Shown: positions 39,823 through 52,497, counted from the first letter of the stretch. The stretch is 64,000 nt of DNA from Thunnus maccoyii (GCF_910596095.1 NC_056540.1:20050501-20114500); one strand, 5' to 3'. Made by a program: numbers and translations. The notes: generated by a model not told the origin, from the sequence alone.

Positions 39823-42441
39823 CTGAGAGTGCACACAGAAAATATGGTTAAATATATTGTATGTTTTTAATCTATGTGCTATTCTATATAAATAAAATAA
39901 AATAAACATCTATGCACACAGGGAATTAATACATTAATAATACGTAAATAGCAATAATAAACATTATATAGAGAGGATATTTCTGGGCGTGAGCTACTTC
40001 GCTTAAGCATCATATTCCTCCAAATACAATAAAATGCCTTTGAAAGAATAGATAGGAAATTTAAGAAATAATAGATAACAAATATATAATAATAAATAAT
40101 ACATAGGACATATATATATACATTAAAAAATATAATAATAAATGTAAATTTAATTTAATGCATTTAGTTTAAATTTAAGTAAATAAAGTAAATAAATAAA
40201 GGAATACATTTCTATAATTTAGGACTAATATTTGCTGATTAACCATTTAAAAATTAAATTAAATATATTAACCTGTGTATGCATCTCGTATTACTTCTGT
40301 ATTTCAAAACAGAATTATCACACATTAATAGCCTAATTTATTTAATAAAATAGCTAACTAAAGATAACAATAGTTATCCCGGGTTAAAATTGCTTTAAAT
40401 ATATCCAAGGTAATGCTTTGTTCCGTAACTACAACGTATTGTAACGGCTGTTATACTGTTTAAAAGCCTATAAGGTGTCCACTCATGAGGGCTATGAGAT
40501 ATACTGTATGTCGTGTCTTTAAATAGTTTGTTGCAACTTTCTACGTTGAAAATCAAACCCAGCAGGAGTATTTTTGGATCTTTTAGACCTACCTGTCTTT
40601 CCGACAGACCGAGGTTGACAGCCAGTTCAGATTTCCTCCTGATTGTGATGTATCTGTTGAAATGAAACTCCTTCTCCAGCTCCAGTCTCTGATGGTCTGT
40701 GTACACTACCCTGTATTTCTCCTTCGTCCGTGTCTTACCTGTGAAACAAAAAGAAACAAGATTTTTTTAATTTTTTTTTTTAGACTCCAGTGATCATCTC
40801 CTGGCATCCAGGTGGTTGAACTGGAAGATTTACCCAGAGGAGGCTGCATGCCGGGACCGGCCTATCTGCGCATAGCATCTTTATTAGCTGCGTCTTAAAT
40901 CCACATCTCTTTGCTTTGTCTACACATACGCAAATTGGGCTTTTTGATGTCGCTTTGATGACAGCTGTAGCACAGTGAATTTCAAACAGCCACCAATCAG
41001 ATCCTCTAGTGGCATGTTAAACATCACACACGACACTGAAAATAAGAAAACATCAAGTCCTGACAGCGTGCAGTTCATGCTGGAAACGGTTGTACTTGTT
41101 TTACAATCATACAGGCCTGTTATGAGGCTGCATGTCTACTTTTTATGGCTGCAAGTTTGAATATAAATGTGACAAATGTTATCACAAAATAACCCATTAT
41201 GGACACATATTCATATAAATTGACAAATATAAGTTAGTGTAAAGCAGAATGGCTCTTTAATTCTAAGCCTATATAGGCCTAAACACATATATTGGATTGG
41301 TATCAATGTTATTTACAGGCTACTGAAAAGGCCTACAGTATGTTGGAGACGTTAGCTGTGAAAAACGTCACTCTTTCCGGCAATATAACTCTCGGAGAGG
41401 AAGGGAGCTTGGTGCATATCAAAGTGAAGAGGTGTTGAAAGCAAAGGCCACCGCCTGGATATGACGGATAACACTCAAAACACGAAACAATGTGACAGGG
41501 AAGTCGACCTCACATCTACAGGAATTAACATCACAACTGGGCCTGGCGCCGGTTCCTCACACCTTTGTTTTTTTTATTTTTATTTCCACAGCAGACTGAG
41601 ATGATCTTCCCATCAAAATTTATTAGCTATGGAAATAATGAATGTGCACATTTGATTCTGCTGTGCTGTTATTATTGCACATGACTCTCACACACCTATT
41701 AAATGTAAGGAAATTGCACAAGGCTAGTGTCACATTAGTCCATTTTTCCCTCTCTTCTTTTAATTTTTGACGAGGTTCTTGCGCATTTTCATGTTTTATA
41801 CTTTTGACATTATTTTCCAACAATGCATTTTGCCTTTTGATGTGTATCATCCTTATTTAATTGGACAAATTGATATGAAACTGCCAGACAAACATAACAA
41901 ATTGTGCACAATTTGTTTTGGATTACAAATGAAACATAAGGCAAATATTTCAGCTTATAAAATGACACCACAAAGGGAAAATGATTTAGATAGACTCACC
42001 TGTGGAGGACGACTGCGCGGTTTTACTCATCCACTGGAATGAATTGCGTCTTTCTCTGTCAGGAGAAAGTTGTGCAACAGTAACGTTCTCCGGTGGCGGC
42101 TGTAACACCGCAGATCCTGGAGGATGCATATGACTGTACTCAGATGAGCAGTAAGGAACCTGTCCAGGAGATGAGTTATTCATGGGTGTGGGAATAGTAT
42201 TAGGTGGTCCCAGACTATATGCACCCCAGTCCTCCCGTGGAGCGCCATATGTAGGTCCCCAACTTCCCGCAGACTGCGTGTGTGCGTGCGTATCCATGTT
42301 CGGCACATGATGGTATCCAGTAAAGTCGGGGTACTGAGGCGTAGAAACAAAGTTCTGTGGAGGCAGATTGATGCTTGATCTTCTTACTGGACCTTGGTGA
42401 TACATGCCGCTTTCTTTATCCAGTAGGTATCCCACATACAT
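39589..42441 (-). CDS. cdx4: CDX4 caudal-type homeobox transcription factor, three exons
   Basis: A ParaHox transcription factor of posterior body patterning and early blood formation, acting downstream of Wnt/FGF and upstream of Hox genes. Exons on the - strand are 42441-42000, 40738-40593 and 39822-39589 (442+146+234 nt, 273 aa). The start is the caudal signature [10 protein letters not shown]; an upstream in-frame ATG would add MFLIQI and is not used in the family. An N-terminal activation region contains [14 protein letters not shown] and [13 protein letters not shown] at residues 135-138 is the Pbx-type motif. The homeodomain at about 149-208 has [13 protein letters not shown] with Gln50. 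The length and text match fish Cdx4 (zebrafish about 270 aa). Linkage to chic1 supports cdx4 over cdx1 or cdx2. Confidence 0.94.
39823..40592 (-). other. cdx4: cdx4 intron 2
   Basis: 770 bp, very AT-rich (TA and AAT repeats around 40060-40270). No other feature seen. Confidence 0.7.
40593..40738 (-). CDS. cdx4: cdx4 exon 2 (homeodomain helices 1 and 2)
   Basis: The acceptor TTTCACAG lies above 40738 and the donor GTAGGT below 40593. It encodes [47 protein letters not shown]. The intron falls between homeodomain residues Q and V, the standard caudal position. Confidence 0.95.
40739..41999 (-). other. cdx4: cdx4 intron 1
   Basis: 1.26 kb, non-coding. Cdx introns are known to carry regulatory sites in other vertebrates. 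I see no motif strong enough to call. Confidence 0.6.
42000..42441 (-). CDS. cdx4: cdx4 exon 1 (activation region, Pbx motif)
   Basis: 147 codons plus one base. The donor GTGAGT starts at 41999. Rich in Pro, Ser, Tyr and His. It ends ...[14 protein letters not shown] just before the homeodomain. Confidence 0.93.
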
Positions 42442-43689
42442 GATTTGTATTAAAAACAATTATATATAATAAAAACAGCAAAGGGGGGTGTTGTGGCCTG
42501 TTTTAAGGCGACATGGTTGCCCTGAAACTGTTAAAAAAAAACAATCCCTGTGCTGTTTTTGTAGTCCAAATGGGTTCCCCAAAGTGAAATGCGACGTAGT
42601 TCCAGTCTTTCTCTAGTCTCACATGATGTGGCTCTGTTGACAAGATGGTAAAGGTATACTAAGGCCTTCCTGACGTCAGCCAACTCCTCAACTCTTGGAG
42701 ATTTGCATCCAAATGAGAGTGGTCGGTGCTGCCGGCCCAGCTGTCCCCTTGCGCCTGTCCCGTAGCGCGTCATCACCTGACAGCGGGCCTATCCTGGACA
42801 TGAGTACTCCACTTCATGAATACATTAACACCACGGCCTATCAGCTGCACATGCTGCACGAACCAGCAATAAACCGAGGCAACAAGTCCACAAACGCATA
42901 AAGTAAAAAAAAAGGCCTGTGCGTAATTGCGCGCTGATATATTTTATCATAGACTGTTATAAGAATGCACTTTCCATTTATAATTAATTGCATTAAAGCC
43001 CACTAGAATGCAGTTAGAAGACTATTTTCTGCATTGGTCCTAGAGGTTTTTTTCTTTCCCAACTAAATCCAGCAGATCCAACACGTTTAAGATTCTCTTG
43101 GGCCTAAAAACCTGTTATTATGGGAATTCAGTCGTTCCCAACCACGCTTCACGCGTAAATCCTACTTTATTTGTCAAGATATTCACTTGCAAACGAGGTG
43201 CAAAGTATGAGAGACTTTTTGTTGGGGCAAGCCGGACCTTTCGTATTCCGTGTTCACACCTCAAGGTCGCACTTCACAGCTAATTCCGGTTACAAGGAAA
43301 CTCCAACAACCCCCTCTGTGACAAACAGCGGCCTTCGACACATCATCCTCTGCTGCCGCGTGAAAATACAGTCAGTTTATTTCTCTGTGCTTTTTACTTG
43401 ATTTTGATGCAGCAAAGTTTCATGAGTGTCATGAAGAAACTAAGATCCAGTCACTTGGTTACTGAAAAGTGACAAATTCAACCATTCTGATGATGGAAAA
43501 TAGTACATTTAGGTCAAGACGTTGACCTAACTTAAATCTAAATGTCAGATGGGATGTTTAAGAATACTTTTACAATGTCCTTTTTCCTGTGGATGTCATC
43601 TATTAGGCCCAAGTTTTAGTTAAACTCTTGTGCGTCTGTAAAGATCTTCATACTTGGACAACTCTACACACCACTTTGTGGCCTGAAGC

Positions 43690-43880
43690 AAAGTTATTTA
43701 TGCGACTTACTTCTTATTCTCATATTTATCTGTCATTTCTTGGTATTTTTCAAATAATTGGGCAGGTGTCTGAGGTCCTATTTAGCTGAGCTGACTAATT
43801 GGCTTGTCTAAAAGTCATAAACACTGATGGATGCCTCTCAAGCATCTGTTTATTGACCACAAAATATTTATGAGACAAGT
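43690..43880 (-). promoter_or_regulatory. cdx4: candidate CDX-site cluster upstream of cdx4
   Basis: The caudal consensus TTTATG occurs at 43697-43702, at 43816-43821 (as CATAAA) and at 43867-43872, with TTTATT at 43849-43854. It lies about 1.3-1.4 kb upstream of the cdx4 start. Motifs are seen; autoregulation is inference. Confidence 0.3.
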
Positions 43881-44631
43881 CTAATCGAGTTGTCCTCTGA
43901 CAGTTCACGGCCAACTCTCTGTTCGTCAGCTGTTTAAAGAAGATGACGTTAAGTATCAAGTTTTACTAGTTTTTTCTGGCTTATCAGTGTCTGCTGCAGG
44001 GATTTTACACATTTTGGTGCACTGCCATGTTAAAGCTGGAGAAAATAACAAACTAACTAACTAAATAACTAACTGTTACATTCACTAAAATAAACACATA
44101 ATGTGGCTGTCAGAGCTCTGATAGTAGCTGATAGAGCTCTATAGTTTCTGTATATTGTGTCTGATTTATCAAACCCTCTGAGTTTCTTTATCTCAGAAAA
44201 GAAATACTGATCAGACACAAAGGTCAAACAGGTCAAGAAGTAACTTATTGAACCAGTAAAGACATGGTAATACTGTACATGACTTTCCCATTGTGCATTT
44301 TATTAAATTTATTAAAATCTTTTATATTTATTCCCAGCCAGTTTTCATCAGTCTACACCTCTACACCGTAGACTACTGTTCTTGCACTGAGTTTTATTGT
44401 CCTGCAGTTTCCACAATGTGTAGGTGGATGATTGTGACTCACTGTTGCCCTCTTGTGGATTTCAGAGCTGCTGTAATTAAAGTTATCATTGATGAAAAGC
44501 TGTGCGACTACTCACACGAGTATTTACCTCAAGAGGGCAGCCTCCACCAACAAACAAGATTTCATAATGTACAGTAGACTATATCCAGATTGTGACCAGA
44601 GTCAGAGCACTATGAGCATTATTTATTAAGG

Positions 44632-45085
44632 AAAAGGTGTATTTCCTGTTAACAAGCTCTCCAAAATTGTTAGCATTGCAGGGAAACTTATTTGCAAGTC
44701 ACAAAAACAACTATGCAATATATCTGACAGTGCTGTACACAGGAAGGCTAAACATATAACTGCAGATGCTTCACACCCATTACACTCAGAGTTTGAGCTG
44801 CTCTCGTCTGGCCATCGATTCAGGGCCCTGAGGACCAGCCGGAATATATACAAGAAGTCTTTTATTGCCCATGACATACAGGCATTGGACACAGAATGAC
44901 TCTATCAGATGACTTGTTATTATATAAGACTTGCTCTCTGGTATTATGTATACCCATTTGCTGCTACCTGCCCATTTGGTTTTTTTAAATAGTGTATTGT
45001 ATGTACTTTTTACTGTATTCTGGGAGAAGCCAAAGAAAAAAAAATCCACTGAGATGGACAATAAAGTCAATCTATCAATCAGTCT
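44632..45085 (+). mobile_element. LINE 3' end with intact C-terminal reading frame
   Basis: The + strand encodes about 86 uninterrupted codons containing NKLSKIVSIAGKLI, ADASHPLHSEFELLSSGHRF and KKSFIAHDIQALDTE, then TGA at about 44897. This SHPLHSEFELLPSG-type C-terminus is characteristic of fish non-LTR retrotransposons. The 3' UTR ends GGACAATAAAGTCAATCTAT, followed by short CTAT/CAAT repeats, the usual tail. It is 5'-truncated, so inactive. Confidence 0.75.
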
Positions 45086-46828
45086 ATCAAACTGTAGGGA
45101 CTCAAAGGGGAAAACCCGCCTCGAAACTGAATTTACAACCTATTATTCTGCCGTTTGTAGTCAATAAATCATCATGTACAGTGTGCACATCAGACAACTG
45201 TCTCTCTGAGCTGTAAATCCTGAGATAGCCTAATATTTTACTTAGTAGTTCAATTAGAGTGTAATAAAAACTTTGCACCGATATTATTCCCTGCATGAAA
45301 CAACCATAAATAAATAATGTTTCAGGTGGATTTTGGTGCACTTTTTAATGAACACATCGTAGAGAAAGTGTTTATAAAAAGGGGAAATACTCGGAAAGAT
45401 ATCTCAGTTGTTGGCAATTGTTTCATTGATAGTCATTATGAAAATGTGCACTGAGGAGTAATTTAAACAGGAAAATCACATGGATACTCATTTCTTGCTA
45501 CATTTGTTGCTTCAGACTGAACACTTTCTGTTCATATTTGTGACCTTCACCTACCAGTATATACTCTATGTTTATATAGTCCTTTCATGTTAAGAGGAAG
45601 CTTAAGCAGAAAATTATTTGTGCAACTGATAACGTCATCAGATAATTCATGATTAACTGATTTGCTTTGAGATATTTTATCCAATGTGATTTGAATGAAT
45701 TGCCTATACAGCTGTGATTCATGTGTAAAACAGCGTTGTCCTGTTATTCAGACTCAGAGCAGCTCCAGTTTCTGTCTCAATGACATCATCGCCTCGGTTT
45801 GTCTGATGTTCAACAAGAACAGACTCGTTACAGATTAGACTGAGCACACAGGAACAAGATGTGACCTCTGTTTGACGGCACACTTTCCCTTAAATCTGGA
45901 GTGGATAAACATCTTACTTCAAATCCGCCTGTTTAGTATTTCTGAGCCATTTAATAAATGATTTATTACACCCATAAAAGGAGGCTGGTGTACGAACAGA
46001 TAATGAATGACAGTATGGTAAAACACAGTTATAAGAATATAGAGTATGTCTTCATGAGAGAAGTTATAATTGGTTGTAAAATACTGTAAATACATTAATA
46101 AACACCTAAAATGTCCTTTAAATCTGCTTAAAACCACATCATAGTGCTGCTTATAAATGATAAACAGGAAGCCTTAAAGTAAAGTGATACTCTTGAGGGT
46201 AATGATTAATAGTTGATTCATCACCTTTTATTTTTCATTCCTTGTGGAATATTTATAGTCTAAGATTCAATTCTTCAATTCTTATACTATCTGATATCTT
46301 ATCTGTGTCACCGGCAATAAACACGCAGAGATTAACTAGGAGTGTCCAGTTGTATTAAGAGTAATAAAATAAGGTGCAGCCTTTGACTGAGGCACAGTAA
46401 ATACCCTCCATGAACAAAGTGCACATGTATTCACTAGATGGCACAATTGAGTCAATTATATGATGTCCTTGGTCTCCTCAAGGATGCACAGATATAAATT
46501 TCTTCAGCTGTATCTGAAATATTTGTAGATTTAGTGTGCTATCATTTGAGATAGATCGATAAAGAAAGGTAAATAGATAGATAGACAGATATGAATGTTG
46601 TCTCAGTGTTGAAACACGTCAGTTATGTTGTTATGTGTGAAGTCAGCAGAGGTTTCTCTGCACAGCTGTACAGCTCAATATACTGAGGTACAGAGTTCTA
46701 GCCAAAGGATTGACGGGGTGATTGTGATGATATCCAACATGTTTTGGGTTTAGGTTTCCTGGATTAAACCCAACTGTATTGTAATACCAGTTTTATAGTA
46801 CATGTTTGGACAAATTGCATGAGCTCTG

Positions 46829-46851
46829 AGCAAAAAAAAAAAAAAAAAAAA
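46829..46851 (+). repeat. A homopolymer of about 22 bases
   Basis: A plain A-run in the cdx4-kdrl interval; no retroposon body recognised before it. Confidence 0.8.
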
Positions 46852-48102
46852 GCAGTTAGTTTGTCCATTACAGTGACATTGTAGGTGCTCATATATCCAG
46901 ATTTTTTTGTTTTTTGGAAAACTTTAAGGACATCATGTCCATGTTGGCTTAGAAGCTGAGGTTCAAAAGTTCATTTTTGACCTCAGAAACCACAGTTAAG
47001 AAAACAATCTTACCTCAATTGAGTCAGCTGCTCTCATAGATGCTCTGATTGTTTAAGAAAGTGGAGCAAACCTTTAGTTTAGAGTGACCAGACGTGTGTT
47101 TCAGTATCTTTAAAATGACTCCAGTTATTGCATTTGCTGTGCATGTGGTGATTAAGTGAAGTAAACTCTTTCATGCTTTTTGACAAATGTCCTGACAATC
47201 ACTGAATGGACTTGAAATGAAATGACAATCCCTCAGATAACCTCACTGGACTGGACAAAAGTCACTTCTTTCCCTGACCTCAGCAGTCTGTATATGGTGT
47301 AGATCAGCAACAGTCAGCAATGAAGCAGCCCAAGAATTTAGTTTGTTGCATAACTTTATTGGTGTTATTGAAGTGGCCACAGCGTTTCTCTGCGGGGAAG
47401 GAGGTAAAACGGGACCATCTGCTACTATTTTTAGAGAAACTCGCCTTGCATGGCTGAAACACAGGCAACGATCTTTAGTTTGTCGTCTGTAATGTAAAAC
47501 ACATGGAAAGAAGGATACTGCAAACACAAAGTCACATCCAAGGATATTTGATTTATTTATTCCGGCTATAGCAGAAATAGATGTTGGCAAGATTGTAAAA
47601 TATGTTTTACGAGTTGTTTTTGTTTGCGTGAACATTTTCTACACCCCGGGGGTAAGTGTAAAAAAGGCCTAGAAATTATAAGCAGCAACCCTGTGATAGA
47701 CTACTATGACATCATAACCGCAGGGTATTGTGGGAGTTTTTTCTAGTGGGAAGACACACAAACTGGTGGTGTGGGAAGTGAACATTTTGTGAAATTTCAC
47801 TTTGACTTTGACATCCACACATTCTGTGGGAAATGAGAGCGTCATCATTTGAAGCCCCCAAGATAAAACATGTGGATAAAACATTTAGCAAAGAAGTTCA
47901 GCTTCAGTTTCTATCTCACTGTGCTCAAGGATCTTAAAGTTTGCTCTCATTTCTCAACTTTTGGCCAGAAAAGAGCAAACAAGCCTTAAGATTAACAAAC
48001 ATCTGGTGACTCCACCTGTGAGTACCACTTGCCTGTGTAATTTCGAGGAAATGATTCATGAAAAATCTGTGATCTTGCTGATTTTTTAGGGTTTTCAGAA
48101 CT

Positions 48103-48511
48103 TTAAAGTCCCCCTCCGGTCAAAAATGTGTTTTTCTTCTTTGTTCCCTCAGTTGGATGTTTGAGCTTCACTGTGCAGAATGATGTATGTGCAGAGTTTG
48201 TTACTAGAAGTCTGTTTTCACATTCATCTGCTGAAAGTGGAAAGTTTCTCTGCGCTCATGTTAAATCTGAGTTTAAGGCCTGTACTTACGAGCATGTTTT
48301 GTGACATCACAACTAGTTTGGAGCCAAATGGGGTCCGGTATACGACTTCCTAAGCCTGCAGTGCACATAGTTTCTGGATTTTTAATAAGGAGAAGATGCC
48401 ATTTTCAGGATTCTTAAACATGTTTTTGTGGAAAAACATGTCAAACACAATTTATCATTCCAAGCAGAGGATTTTTATATGTCCCAAATCATGTCTTTAG
48501 GGGATCTTCAA
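48103..48511 (+). mobile_element. TTAAAGTCCCCCTCC family, copy 1
   Basis: It begins TTAAAGTCCCCCTCCGGTCA and ends GGGGATCTTCAA. It shares order and text with 53067-53525 and 56551-56933 (GAATGATG.ATGTG, GTGACATCACAA, GTGGAAAAAC.AT). TTAA-like ends suggest a piggyBac-type MITE. Confidence 0.65.
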
Positions 48512-49320
48512 GCTCACTTCAGGAAATTATAAAGTGGCATTTTATCCCAGTCAGGCAACTCATGTGTTGTGCATTAGTGAGATCAATTCAACGGAGTTCA
48601 AATATAATTTTTTTTTTTTACTGGATCTGTTAAAAACACATTCTACGAAAGCTTGTAACGTTGGTCTGAATTTGAATTTTGAAGTCCAGCCATATATTGC
48701 TCAATGTTTACTATATTCATAGCATGTGTTCACCCTCCTGCCATTCCCTGTTTGTTTACCGATGGAAAAAACAGAAAAGAGGCTTGTATCAGATAAGCAA
48801 AGCGCTCCTGATCATCTCCTGATTCTATAAGATTCAGTGATAACATGAGCTGCATGATGCTGATCTTCAAATAGTTTCCAGAGAACTAACGTACGAATGT
48901 CAGCCATGCACCCTCGGGTGCCTTCAGATTCATCAATGCCCATTCAAAGGCAAAAGTGCAGAGAAACCAGCTCACCCACTTGCCCCCATTGTTTACCTCT
49001 CTGGCAGGGGGTAAAGGGTGTATAGAGCGCTCGTACACCAGGAGATCATGGGAAAAAATGCCGGGACCACAGGGGCATAATTAATGTGAACATGGTGGGG
49101 TTATTTTGGAGCTGTGATGCATTTTTGTGTGTGTGTGCGGTAATCCTTTTTCTGTGAAATTTCTTCTGTCGACTCACCCTGCTGCTCTTGTGGCTGCTCT
49201 TGGAGGACAGTTGATGAACCCAAATGTGGGACATCAAACGTCCTGTTTGCTGCCACGAGCAGTTTGCAGATGTTGTCTCTGATCTCTGCTGCATTGCCAA
49301 CATTTGCGGTGGTATTATGT

Positions 49321-49535
49321 GGCTTAGTTTACCATGAATCATTCATGAATCAATATAAAATGCCTGATTGTTTTTTTTTGGGGGGGGAGTAATTGGTTTG
49401 CTGAGTCAACCAGAGTTTGCTGAGTCAACCAGAGAGTGTGCGGCTTAGGTTATCATACATTATTCATGAATGAATATAAAATGCCTGATTGTTTTTTCCC
49501 TTGGAAGTAATCGGTTTGCTGAGTCACCCAGAGTT
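49321..49535 (+). repeat. two-unit tandem duplication, period about 121 bp
   Basis: Unit 1 starts GGCTTAGTTTACCATGAATC (49321) and unit 2 GGCTTAGGTTATCATACATT (49442). Both continue ATTCATGAAT.AATATAAAAT, GCCTGATTGTTTTTT, AGTAATYGGTTTGCTGAGTC. Unit 1 also has an internal double GCTGAGTCAACCAGAG. Confidence 0.8.
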
Positions 49536-49614
49536 TATAAATGATTTACTGGCACAAAATCGTAGCGTCTGCATGTTGCTTTCTAGTGACGGCAACGTCC
49601 ATGAGTCCACGACT

Positions 49615-49775
49615 CTAGTCCAGACTGAAATATCTCAACAGATGTCTCAGTTTTGAGTGAAATTACTCAAAAACTAGCTAATGGATTGTTATGCAATTTG
49701 GTACACAAAATCAGAATAAATTGTAATAACTTTGGTGATCCCTTAATTGTTCATCTGGCACCATCATCATGTTAC
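49615..49775. repeat. fragment of the 'ATCCATCCAATAGTTGTTGA' family
   Basis: It holds GAAATATCTCAACAGATG, CTAATGGATTGTTATGCAAT, TTTGGTACAC and TGTAATAACTTTGGTGATCC, the antisense or sister text of repeats at 53.9 and 61.2-61.8 kb. Confidence 0.55.
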
Positions 49776-49789
49776 AATTTCTTTTTATC

Positions 49790-49937
49790 CAGAGCTTTGT
49801 TTTTTAAGGGAGTTTTTTCTTATTCAAATTGAGGTCTCAGGACAGAGGATGTTGTATTGCTGTACAGATTGTAAAGACCCCTGAGGCAAATTTGGGATTT
49901 GTGATATCGGGCTATACAAATAAAAATTGACTTGACC
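49790..49937 (+). repeat. interspersed family A copy
   Basis: GACAGAGGATGTTGTATTGC, TGTACAGATTGTAAAGACCC and CTGAGGCAAATTTGGGATTT, ending AAAATTGACTTGACC. Confidence 0.7.
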
Positions 49938-50769
49938 AAATAAAATAAAAAAATAACATTGCTAATTAGCAAATGTTAGCATGCTATGTCACTAAACTAA
50001 GAAGGTTTAGAGCTTGCTTGGTTTAAAACATTCATGTCTGCAGACTCTTCGTCTTATGAGTAAAGAAATATTGTGTGGGAAAAAACTGTGTGCAGATTCT
50101 GTTTTTTGATATTTTCTGTTTTGTCCAGCACCTTCATAATCTCAACATTCACAAAACTATTACACATGGCATCACATTAAACCTGATGATGTTGATCTGT
50201 TGTTTGTTTTCTCATTGACCTTTGCACCAAAATCTTTATTTAGCTTATTTAGCTGCTTGTTAAAGTTGGACTGGAGTTAACGCTTTTTAGAGGGACAGTA
50301 TCCGGCTTATTGTTCTGCATTTAGGTGAGAGGCTCGGATGTGGCCTACCCACCATTCACCTTCATGGGCAGGGGTCTGGGAATAGCATTGTGTGGCCATT
50401 TATATAGGGAGGAGGAACTTTTTTTTCTTCTTCATTGTAGTGTTTGGTCAGTGGCCCCCAAATCAGTGTATGATGGGATTTCAAGCTGCACCGATTCAGT
50501 TGGATCCCGGATGTGTATTTGGCTTCAGTTTTAGAGGCTACTGAATTAATTAACATCATTTTTTCTCAGTGATTGATGGAGTGTTTTGCAGCTCTGTTTG
50601 CTTTGGGAAGAGACCCTGGAAGTGGTCAGGGCGGGGAGAGGTTGTTTTCATAAATGCAATTGTTAAATAAGGGAAATACGAACAGACTGCTCAGGTTCTT
50701 GACACAAACCGGACATTTCTAAATGTTATAACCTCTCAAACCCTGATTTTTAAAAAAACTCTATAAGTC

Positions 50770-50993
50770 CTGACGGAGCAGATCTTGGAAGATGGATCCT
50801 TCCTGTTGCTCTTCTTAAGGTTCCTCCTTTTTTCACCCTGTTACAGTAGCTTTTTGTGCAGTTTCTCTTTATTTATTGAGGGTCTAAGGATAGAAGGTGT
50901 CATTTATTGTACAGATTGTTCAGGCCTCTGTGGAAAATTTGTAATCATTTTACATTGGCCTGTATAATTAAAACTTACCTCACTTGACACTTA
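50770..50993 (+). repeat. interspersed family A copy
   Basis: CTTCCTGTTGCTCTTCTTAA, TTTTTTCACCCTGTTACAG, GAGGGTCTAAGGATAGAAGG, TGTACAGATTGTTCAGGCCT, ending CTTACCTCACTTGAC. Second of two tandemly oriented copies within 1.2 kb. Confidence 0.7.
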
Positions 50994-52119
50994 GGAGTCT
51001 TACAGGATTCTTGTAGGCCAAAACATAGAAAATTAACTACTATCACTATTATTACTATTATCACTTCTAACACTGGTGTAGCACAACAATCTGGGCCAAA
51101 CTCTGATATAGATCAACAAGACTGTTTTATAATGTACAATAAATATTTGATGTTAGTATCGCAAATCTCCTTTCAGTGTAAACTACTGCAAACAGCTGTG
51201 ACTTCTCAGTAGCCACTTTATGATTTAGTATAGTTTACATATAATGTTAACAATCTCAAATTTCCAAATTGCAGTTAAAACGAACTTTTAATTCCAGGAT
51301 TTTTGATGTCAGGGCCCTCTCTACTCACTACTACATGCCTGGATACTACTAATAATATTTATAGTAATATTACATTGTGCCTTTTTCAGCTCCTGAGGAC
51401 ACTTTGCAAATTCATTAAAAAAAGGAAAATGCACGTGCAATACTGTGTAAAAGTTTTAGGCACTAAATGTAAAGTGGGGATTCTTTCAAAAATAGTGCCA
51501 TGAATAGTTTTTATTAATAGATTAGCATCATACAAGCTTCAGTAAACAGAAGAAACCTAAATCAAATGAATATTTGCTGTGAGCAGCTTTAAAACAGCAG
51601 CAGTTCTCCTCCTGCACACAGATTTTCAAGGTACTTGGCAGGTCGGTTGTTCCAAGCGTTTTGCAGAACTTGGCCGTATGTTTTGGGTCGTTTAAACTGC
51701 ATCATTATGATTTTTTTCTTTAATCTACCTGTCAGATAATTTGCACTGGACTTGGAGCAAGGCAAAGACTCCCTGTGTCATTTGTCATTGTCATTATTGA
51801 TATAAACAGTGCTGCTTTGACTAAAGAAAACTGGACTGGCTTTTGGGATTGGAAATGGTGAATTATTATTAAGGTTTTATAAACTCTCTTTAGTGAGTGC
51901 CAGAGCTGCTGCACAGCGGTCCCTCAGGAAAGAAGAAGGGCAGTCCTCATGCCTCTGCCTGTATGGAAAAACACTGTGTGTAAGTGTTTTTACACGAGCC
52001 TGTTATGTTTGTTACCAAAAGAAAAAAAAAAAAAAAACATGACAGTCAAGAGCCCCCCTCCCTTCAACATCCTTCCCTTGTTTGTTTGTATCTGATATTC
52101 TGGAAATAGTCCACAGTAG

Positions 52120-52497
52120 TCAGAGGTTGTTGATATGTGTTTGGGTGTGATGTTGGGCGCTCACCTTACGGTAAACATAGTAAATCCTGTGAGGACAAGC
52201 GGGCCCTTGAGGACAGTTGATGGCCCAACCTGTCCTGTAGCGTGTGTTCCCCGCGGACACACCCAGTGCCAGTAAGCAGGGGCACTGCGCTCCCATAGGA
52301 AGCCTTGTGTGTGGCGTCCTCCGGTCGTGACCAGGATGATTAAGAGTTCCTTCCTTTCCCGCTTGGAGGGGCATTGTCCCGGTGAACAGACAGGCTGCCG
52401 ACACCTTGTCCTGGCAAGGAAGTGAGTCTCTCAGTCCAAGGAGCCACAGCGGGGCTGAACACTGATGGCACATTCCAATCCAAACATACCGCTTCAT
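52120..52497 (-). other. unexplained 125-codon open frame, GC-rich and Cys-rich
   Basis: I do not recognise it. It reads from ATG at 52497 and has ten Cys, including CPCLLALG and NCPQGPACPHRIYYVYRK. It stands out as GC-rich in an AT-rich interval. A good donor (AAG then GTGAGC) sits at 52165/52164 inside the frame. A partner exon was not found, and no strong acceptor precedes it. It could be a pseudo-exon, a lineage-specific transcript or a conserved non-coding block. Confidence 0.2.

Noticed and set aside
40395-40592. Reading frame extending beyond cdx4 exon 2
   Set aside because: Intron read-through after the GTAGGT donor; homeodomain continues in exon 39589-39822.
42461-42470. TTATATATAA as a cdx4 TATA box
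   Set aside because: It is about 20 bp before the ATG, which would place transcription start at or inside the coding sequence.
44786-45341. Several open frames on both strands around 45 kb
   Set aside because: They are shadows of the LINE tail or AT-rich chance frames.
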